From Halomonas salinarum (GTDB taxonomy: Bacteria > Pseudomonadota > Gammaproteobacteria > Pseudomonadales > Halomonadaceae): a stretch of 64,000 bases of DNA. Where the stretch lies: NCBI RefSeq assembly GCF_012062845.1, contig NZ_WWNB01000016.1, positions 1 through 64,000 on the forward strand, written 5' to 3'. Position numbers and translations under genes: made by a program. The notes below the pieces were generated by a model. That model was not told the DNA's origin. It worked only from the letters and a program-made list of their open reading frames with translations, and ran no database searches. Positions 59,046 through 64,000 of this stretch are shown one piece after another (position 1 is the first letter of the stretch; each line of letters begins with the position of its first letter).

Positions 59046-59127
59046 GAGTCTGAGTGCGATTCTAGCCCAGCACTCATGCTCACTGCATCACAAGATCATG
59101 CGGTTTTAGTTATCAATAGGAGGGTAA

Positions 59128-59946
59128 GTGGCATATCCCATTGATGCCAGCGAGTCGCTACAAACGCTATCTGATATCGCCCGCCTACTCGCCCAGGGAC
59201 AAACGGGTCGCTGGTGGGTCGAGGGCAGAGGAACGCTCGAGGTCAGCGGTCAGGCCCGCCATGGGCGATTGTTATTGGCGCATGGCGCGGGCGCCGGTCA
59301 GGACTCGGCGTTTCTTGTCTCGCTTCGTCAGTCGCTGGTTGAGGCAGGGGTGCAGGTGATGGCGATCGAGTTTGGCTATATGCAGCAGATGCGCCGCGAA
59401 GGGCGTCGGCGACCACCGCCCAAGGTCGAGCGCCTGGTGGAAGAAATGGCCGATTGGTGCGACATCGTGTCACAGGCGGGGCTGCCCGCGCCCTGGCTTG
59501 GTGGCAAGTCGATGGGTGGGCGCGTGGCGAGCCTGTTGGCTGCCGAGCGAGGCGATAACACCTTGAGCAAACAGCCAGACCAGTCGCATCAGAGTAGCCG
59601 GCGTGTCGCGGGGCTGGCGCTGTGTGGTTATCCCTTTCACCCGCCGGGAAAGCCTGAGCGCACCCGGCTGGGCCATTGGCCTGCACTCGACTGTCCGACG
59701 CTGGTATTACAGGGCACTCGTGACCCCTTTGGTCGCCGTGAGGAAGTGGAAGGATATGTGCTACCTGCTTGCGCCGACGTGCACTTCCTTGAGTCGGGAG
59801 ATCACGACTGGCTGCCAACCCGGCGCAGTGGGTTGCGCCAGGAAGATTTGATACGCGAGGCGGCTGATAAAATTGCCGCACATATGGCCTATTGTCAGTC
59901 GACGCCATCGGTGACGCCGTCGAGTGGTGAAGATCAGGAACGCTGA
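59128..59946 (+). CDS. Alpha/beta hydrolase (KANL3/Tex30-like family)
   Basis: 272 residues with a GTG start after AGGAGGG. Oxyanion region RLLLAHGAGAGQDS, nucleophile elbow GGKSMGGRVAS (Ser), and late Asp and His in LQGTRDPFG and SGDHDWLP give a complete triad. The substrate is unknown. It is divergent from ccoN and not obviously linked to respiration. Confidence 0.8.
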   Translation: MAYPIDASESLQTLSDIARLLAQGQTGRWWVEGRGTLEVSGQARHGRLLLAHGAGAGQDSAFLVSLRQSLVEAGVQVMAIEFGYMQQMRREGRRRPPPKVERLVEEMADWCDIVSQAGLPAPWLGGKSMGGRVASLLAAERGDNTLSKQPDQSHQSSRRVAGLALCGYPFHPPGKPERTRLGHWPALDCPTLVLQGTRDPFGRREEVEGYVLPACADVHFLESGDHDWLPTRRSGLRQEDLIREAADKIAAHMAYCQSTPSVTPSSGEDQER

Positions 59947-60167
59947 GACTTGGATAAGCCTATGCCTCGATAAGGCGGGAGAGGAGACTGGGAAAGTTCT
60001 GTAGATAGTTTTGAATAGCCTGCAGGAGGTGTGGCCAGGCCTTGGGAAACGCCACTAACCGCGCATGGCGTGGCTTGCGGCTTCTTTGGATTCTTCGAAG
60101 GCGCCAAGTTGATGAAAGCCCTGTAAAATTAGCGCTGGCCTCAGATGAATTAATTACGCGCCGGGCG

Positions 60168-60195
60168 TTGACTTTGATCCAATGGCCTGTAGAAT
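60168..60195 (+). promoter_or_regulatory. Strong promoter of the five-tRNA operon
   Basis: TTGACT, a 16-base spacer and TAGAAT, followed by a GC-rich discriminator (GCAGCGCC). The first tRNA begins 18 bases after the -10. The preceding 59947-60160 shows nothing I can support. Confidence 0.75.
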
Positions 60196-60213
60196 GCAGC
60201 GCCACGTCCCCAA

Positions 60214-60289
60214 GGGTGGTTAGCTCAGTTGGAAGAGCACCAGCCTTACAAGCTGGGGGTCACTGGTTCGAGCCCAGTACCACCCACCA
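60214..60289 (+). tRNA. tRNA-Val (anticodon TAC)
   Basis: 76 nt; acceptor GGGTGGT with ACCACCC, anticodon loop CTTACAA, encoded CCA. Confidence 0.96.
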
Positions 60290-60327
60290 TCTCGCCGAGA
60301 TGCCCTGGAGACGTAAAAGGAAAAAGT

Positions 60328-60404
60328 GGACTGGTAGTTCAGTTGGTTAGAATGCCGGCCTGTCACGCCGGAGGTCGCGGGTTCGAGTCCCGTCCAGTCC
60401 GCCA
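60328..60404 (+). tRNA. tRNA-Asp (anticodon GTC), copy 1
   Basis: 77 nt; acceptor GGACTGG with CCAGTCC, anticodon loop CTGTCAC, encoded CCA. Confidence 0.96.
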
Positions 60405-60505
60405 CTTTTTCTTGTATCAATGAGCAGTACCCATGCAAGTGCAGTAGCAAGGCAAGTGTTGTTTCGATGACCTGAGCAGATCGCATTAGCGAAATTGCTT
60501 AATAT

Positions 60506-60582
60506 GGACTGGTAGTTCAGTTGGTTAGAATGCCGGCCTGTCACGCCGGAGGTCGCGGGTTCGAGTCCCGTCCAGTCCGCCA
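60506..60582 (+). tRNA. tRNA-Asp (anticodon GTC), copy 2
   Basis: Identical to copy 1 after a 101-base spacer. Confidence 0.96.
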
Positions 60583-60618
60583 TCGGTCATTCAAGCACAT
60601 CAAGCCTGTCGAATACGT

Positions 60619-60695
60619 GGGTGATTAGCTCAGTTGGTTAGAGCACCAGCTTCACATGCTGGGGGTCACTGGTTCGAGTCCAGTATCACCCACCA
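60619..60695 (+). tRNA. tRNA-Val (anticodon CAC)
   Basis: 77 nt; acceptor GGGTGAT with ATCACCC, loop TTCACAT with anticodon CAC reading GUG. Encoded CCA. Less common than the TAC isoacceptor in gammaproteobacteria. Confidence 0.92.
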
Positions 60696-60698
60696 CGC

Positions 60699-60775
60699 GG
60701 ACCGGTAGTTCAGTTGGTTAGAATGCCGGCCTGTCACGCCGGAGGTCGCGGGTTCGAGTCCCGTCCGGTCCGCCA
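60699..60775 (+). tRNA. tRNA-Asp (anticodon GTC), copy 3 with a variant acceptor pair
   Basis: 77 nt. Same as the other Asp copies except for a compensated acceptor pair (GGACCGG with CCGGTCC instead of GGACTGG with CCAGTCC). Only three bases separate it from the preceding tRNA-Val. Confidence 0.96.
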
Positions 60776-60792
60776 TTTCGATACCCGATATT

Positions 60793-60822
60793 AACCCCGA
60801 GCCTAGTCGCTTGGGGGTTTGT
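60793..60822 (+). terminator. Weak terminator after the tRNA operon
   Basis: AACCCC at 60794 and GGGGTT downstream form an imperfect stem around a CCTAGTCGC-type loop, followed by scattered T. Moderate support only. Confidence 0.4.
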
Positions 60823-60981
60823 CGTTTTAGCCCTACCTTTTTCAGACCTTGCGTCGAAACCTCCCCCGCACCACTCTCAAGCCCTGATTGGCAGACGCTC
60901 GACCTTGGCCGTCTTGCGACCTTGGCTCGACTGTCATACGGTTGTTTGAATTCCAGCCGTACCCCTGTGCGAGGACTCGCC

Positions 60982-63024
60982 GTGACGACCTACCCGCATC
61001 TTTTCCAGCCGCTCAAGCTGGGCGCCATCACCCTGCCCAACCGTGTACTGATGGGCTCGATGCATACCAACCTCGAGGAAGCTCCAGAGGGCTTTGCCCG
61101 GCTGGCCGCCTTCTATGCCGAGCGTGCCCGAGCCGGTGTCGGGCTGATCGTCACCGGTGGCATCGCCCCTAACCCCGAAGGCGCGGTGTTTCAGGGCGCT
61201 GCCAAGTTGACCGAGGCGCATGAAGCCCTCCATCACCGTCCTGTGACCGAGGCGGTGCACAAGGAGGGTGGGCGTATCTGTCTGCAGATCCTGCATGCGG
61301 GACGCTACGCCTATTCGCCCGAGCTGGTGGCGCCTTCGGCGATTCGCGCGCCGATCAATGGCTTCAGCCCCAGGGCGCTCGAGCGTGATGAGGTCGAGCA
61401 GCAGATCGACGATTATGTGCGTTGTGCGCGCCTGGCGGCTGATGCGGGCTATGATGGAGTCGAGGTGATGGGGTCCGAGGGCTACCTGATCAACCAGTTC
61501 CTGTGTCGGCGCACCAATCAGCGCACGGATGACTGGGGCGGCGATTTCGATGCTCGCATGCGCTTTGCGGTGGAGATCGTAAAGCGCATCCGCGCTGCAC
61601 TGGGCGCGGACTTCCTGATCATCTTTCGGCTCTCGATGCTCGATCTCGTCGAGGAGGGCAGTAGCTGGCAGGAAGTGGTCAAGCTGGGGCATGCACTCGA
61701 AGCCGCCGGCGTGGATCTCATCAATACCGGTATCGGCTGGCACGAGGCACGGGTGCCGACCATCGTCACCAGCGTGCCCAGGGCCGCCTTCACCGAGGTG
61801 ACGCGGCGCATGAAAGCCGAACTGTCGGTGCCCTTGATCACCACCAATCGCATCAACATGCCGGAAGTCGCCGAGCGAGTGCTGGCTGAGGGGCATGCCG
61901 ACCTGGTGTCCATGGCGAGGCCTTTCCTTGCGGACCCAGACTGGGTAGCCAAGGCGCAGGGCGGGCGCAGCGACGAGATCAACACCTGCATCGCCTGTAA
62001 TCAGGCCTGTCTCGATCACACCTTCCAGGGCAAGTTGACCTCCTGTCTGGTCAATCCGCGAGCCTGCCACGAGACTGAGTTATCGATCACGCCGGCCGAC
62101 ACACCGCAGGATATCGCCGTGGTCGGCGCCGGCCCGGCGGGGCTGGCGGCGGCGGTTACTGCCGCCGGCCGGGGGCATCGAGTGGTGCTCTTCGAGAGTG
62201 CCGGTGAGATAGGTGGGCAGTTCAATCACGCACGGCGAATTCCCGGCAAGGAGGAGTTCGATGAGACGTTGCGTTACTTCAGGGTGATGCTCGACAAATA
62301 CGGCGTCGAGGTACGCCTCAATACGCAGGCGAGCCTAGAAACGCTTGCCGGGTTCTCGGCCGTGGTGCTGGCCAGCGGTGTGCGACCGCGCCACCTCGAT
62401 TTGCCCGGTAGCGAGCATCCCAGTGTGCTGAGCTATCCCGAGGCGATCCAGCACCCCGAGCGGGTCGGGCCGCGGGTGGCGATCATCGGTGCCGGTGGCA
62501 TCGGTTTCGATGTTGCGGAGCTGCTGACTCATCCTCTGGAGAGTGATGCCTCGCAGGATGATGCGTCGGGCCAGGGACAGGCATTGGACGCCTGGTGTCG
62601 CGAGTGGGGTGTGGATCTAAAGGCGCGTGATGGGGCTGGGCTCGCCGCCCCTGAGCGCCCGCAGGCGGCCCGGCATGTCACGCTTCTGCAGCGCAAGACC
62701 AGCAAGCCCGGCAAGGGGCTGGGGACCACATCTGGCTGGGTGCATCGTGCCTCGCTGCGCCACCGTGGTGTCGAGACCCTGGCCGGCTGTGAGTACCTGG
62801 CCATCGACGATAATGGACTGCATCTGAAGGTGGCAGATGAGCCTCGCCTGCTCGAGGTCGACAGCATCGTGGTCTGCGCCGGCCAGGAGCCGGTGCGTGA
62901 GCTTTTCGGGCCGCTTGAGGCCGCCGGCGTTGCCGTGTACCTGATTGGTGGTGCTGACAAGGCGGCGGAGCTTGATGCCAAACGGGCCATTGATCAGGGA
63001 ACCCGGCTGGCAGCACGTCTCTAG
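60982..63024 (+). CDS. fadH: 2,4-dienoyl-CoA reductase (NADPH)
   Basis: 680 residues from GTG 60982, with GAGGA upstream; E. coli FadH (672) begins at the same point, so the in-frame ATG at 60811 is rejected. It is an FMN/FAD/4Fe-4S enzyme that removes double bonds during oxidation of unsaturated fatty acids. Old-yellow-enzyme barrel (NRVLMGSMHTNLEEAP), catalytic EVMGSEGYLINQFL, cluster CIACNQACLD with SCLVNPRAC, and FAD and NADPH folds (VVGAGPAGL; IIGAGGIGFD) are present. Monocistronic. Confidence 0.95.
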   Translation: MTTYPHLFQPLKLGAITLPNRVLMGSMHTNLEEAPEGFARLAAFYAERARAGVGLIVTGGIAPNPEGAVFQGAAKLTEAHEALHHRPVTEAVHKEGGRICLQILHAGRYAYSPELVAPSAIRAPINGFSPRALERDEVEQQIDDYVRCARLAADAGYDGVEVMGSEGYLINQFLCRRTNQRTDDWGGDFDARMRFAVEIVKRIRAALGADFLIIFRLSMLDLVEEGSSWQEVVKLGHALEAAGVDLINTGIGWHEARVPTIVTSVPRAAFTEVTRRMKAELSVPLITTNRINMPEVAERVLAEGHADLVSMARPFLADPDWVAKAQGGRSDEINTCIACNQACLDHTFQGKLTSCLVNPRACHETELSITPADTPQDIAVVGAGPAGLAAAVTAAGRGHRVVLFESAGEIGGQFNHARRIPGKEEFDETLRYFRVMLDKYGVEVRLNTQASLETLAGFSAVVLASGVRPRHLDLPGSEHPSVLSYPEAIQHPERVGPRVAIIGAGGIGFDVAELLTHPLESDASQDDASGQGQALDAWCREWGVDLKARDGAGLAAPERPQAARHVTLLQRKTSKPGKGLGTTSGWVHRASLRHRGVETLAGCEYLAIDDNGLHLKVADEPRLLEVDSIVVCAGQEPVRELFGPLEAAGVAVYLIGGADKAAELDAKRAIDQGTRLAARL

Positions 63025-63176
63025 CGCCCCATGAGCTGCGTGTAATGCTCGGCAGGTTCGGTCTCTCTGGCGGTGATAGACTGGTGCCGGCGTGCCATCC
63101 ACGCCGACTGCCAGGGCATGGCGATGCATCCCTTCGCAATGCGCCTTCGTGAACACTGTGTGTAAGGACACCTCAG

Positions 63177-64000
63177 ATGGAATCCGACTGCACTCCGCGC
63201 TATCTGGCCAGTGACAATACCTCCGGGATCTGTCCAGAGGCCATGGAATACCTGCTCGAAGCCAATCGAAGCGATGATCTCGCTTATGGCAACGACAGCT
63301 GGACCGAGCGGGCGGCCGATAGCTTCCGTGAACTCTTCGATTACGACTGTGACGCCTTCTTCGTTTTCAATGGAACCGCCGCCAATTCGTTGACGCTGGC
63401 GGCCATGGGGCGCAGCTACCACAGCGTGATCTGTCATGAACTCGCCCATATCGAGACCGATGAATGCGGCGGACCGGAATTCTTCTCCAACGGTGCCAAG
63501 TTGCTGACGTCGCCGGGCGAGAATGGCAAGTTGACGCCCGAGGGCATCGAGGCGCTGGTCACCAAGCGCAGCGATATCCACTACCCCAAACCCCGGGTGA
63601 TCTCGCTGACTCAGGCCACCGAGGTGGGCACCCTCTACAGCCTCGATGAGCTGCGGGCGATTCGTGCCATGGCCGACAAGCATGACCTGCGCCTGCATAT
63701 GGATGGCGCGCGTTTCGCCAATGCCTGTGCGGCGCTCAATGTATCGCCCGCCGAGTTGACCTGGCAGGTGGGGATCGATGCGCTGTGCTTCTCGGGAACC
63801 AAGAACGGCATGGCGATGGGCGAGGCGATCCTGTTCTTCAACCGGGAACTGTCCGAGGACTTTGCCTACCGTTGCAAGCAGGCTGGCCAGTTGGCCTCCA
63901 AGATGCGCTTTATTGCGGCACCCTGGCTCGGACTTCTGGAAAGTGGCGCCTGGCGTACCAATGCGGAACACGCGAACGCCATGGCCCGCTATCTGGCCGA
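63177..64000 (+). CDS. ltaE: Low-specificity L-threonine aldolase (cut at the window end)
   Basis: 274 residues visible, running off the window. The start is ATG 63177 with AAGGA upstream. It is a PLP enzyme cleaving threonine to glycine and acetaldehyde. SDNTSGICPEAM and GNDSWTERAA open the family fold, and HMDGARFANA and the PLP lysine in CFSGTKNGMAMGEA are present. The opposite frame here is its shadow. Confidence 0.9.
   Translation, partial: MESDCTPRYLASDNTSGICPEAMEYLLEANRSDDLAYGNDSWTERAADSFRELFDYDCDAFFVFNGTAANSLTLAAMGRSYHSVICHELAHIETDECGGPEFFSNGAKLLTSPGENGKLTPEGIEALVTKRSDIHYPKPRVISLTQATEVGTLYSLDELRAIRAMADKHDLRLHMDGARFANACAALNVSPAELTWQVGIDALCFSGTKNGMAMGEAILFFNRELSEDFAYRCKQAGQLASKMRFIAAPWLGLLESGAWRTNAEHANAMARYLA

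Noticed and set aside
60229-60583. Small frames across the tRNA-Val/Asp genes, on both strands
   Set aside because: Translations of tRNA genes, not proteins.

Overview
The window reads as chromosomal DNA of a GC-rich gammaproteobacterium, most likely Halomonadaceae (Halomonas-like). This rests on house-keeping proteins close to E. coli/Pseudomonas families, acidic low-complexity tails (ScpB, AceF linkers), and a Pseudomonas/Vibrio-style acetate-switch locus beside a cbb3 oxidase operon. It is inferred from gene content, not from a database search. Gene density is high, and both strands are used in short operons.

Layout. 1-180: the right end of what looks like an IS4-family insertion sequence. 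309-5124: radD, then the scpA-scpB-rluB operon. 5142-5519: three identical tRNA-Lys genes with promoter and terminator. 5932-10778: nadA, bepA, a TusA-like gene with perM, and bcp. 11077-13719: dapA-bamC-MBL hydrolase. 13781-19927: purC, trmO, a methionine-salvage operon (mtnB-mtnD-mtnC plus an acetyltransferase), nadC and ampD. 20286-27923: aceE-aceF, adk, tsaB-rsmJ. 27939-28116: a nested inverted-repeat element. 28130-33321: plsB, a clsB-type cardiolipin synthase, a YecA-family gene and sprT.

33481-46586 is a coherent acetate module: acetyl-CoA synthetase (acs), a LuxR-type response regulator (CrbR/ErdR-like), a transporter-domain hybrid sensor kinase (CrbS-like), an unknown 171-residue membrane protein, an acetate-type Na+/solute symporter with its DUF4212 partner, and a divergent DUF294 protein with a DnaQ-like exonuclease. 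The sensor kinase and regulator are expected to control acs and the permease, so uptake, activation and sensing of acetate lie together.

46759-58957 holds ttcA and then, all on the minus strand, ccoN-O-Q-P-G-H-I-S, a TauE/SafE-like membrane protein, hemN and an Fnr/Anr regulator: a microaerobic respiration block including its maturation factors, oxygen-independent haem synthesis and oxygen sensor. A near-consensus Fnr/Anr box lies upstream of ccoN, and a second box with the same half-sites sits in the long intergenic region of the acetate module. This suggests that oxygen signalling reaches acetate uptake. 59128-64000: an alpha/beta hydrolase, a five-tRNA operon (Val-Asp-Asp-Val-Asp) with a strong promoter, fadH, and a threonine aldolase cut by the window edge.

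No CRISPR array, prophage, rRNA operon or replication origin was seen. Function calls rest on motif recognition by eye; promoter and operator calls are pattern matches only.
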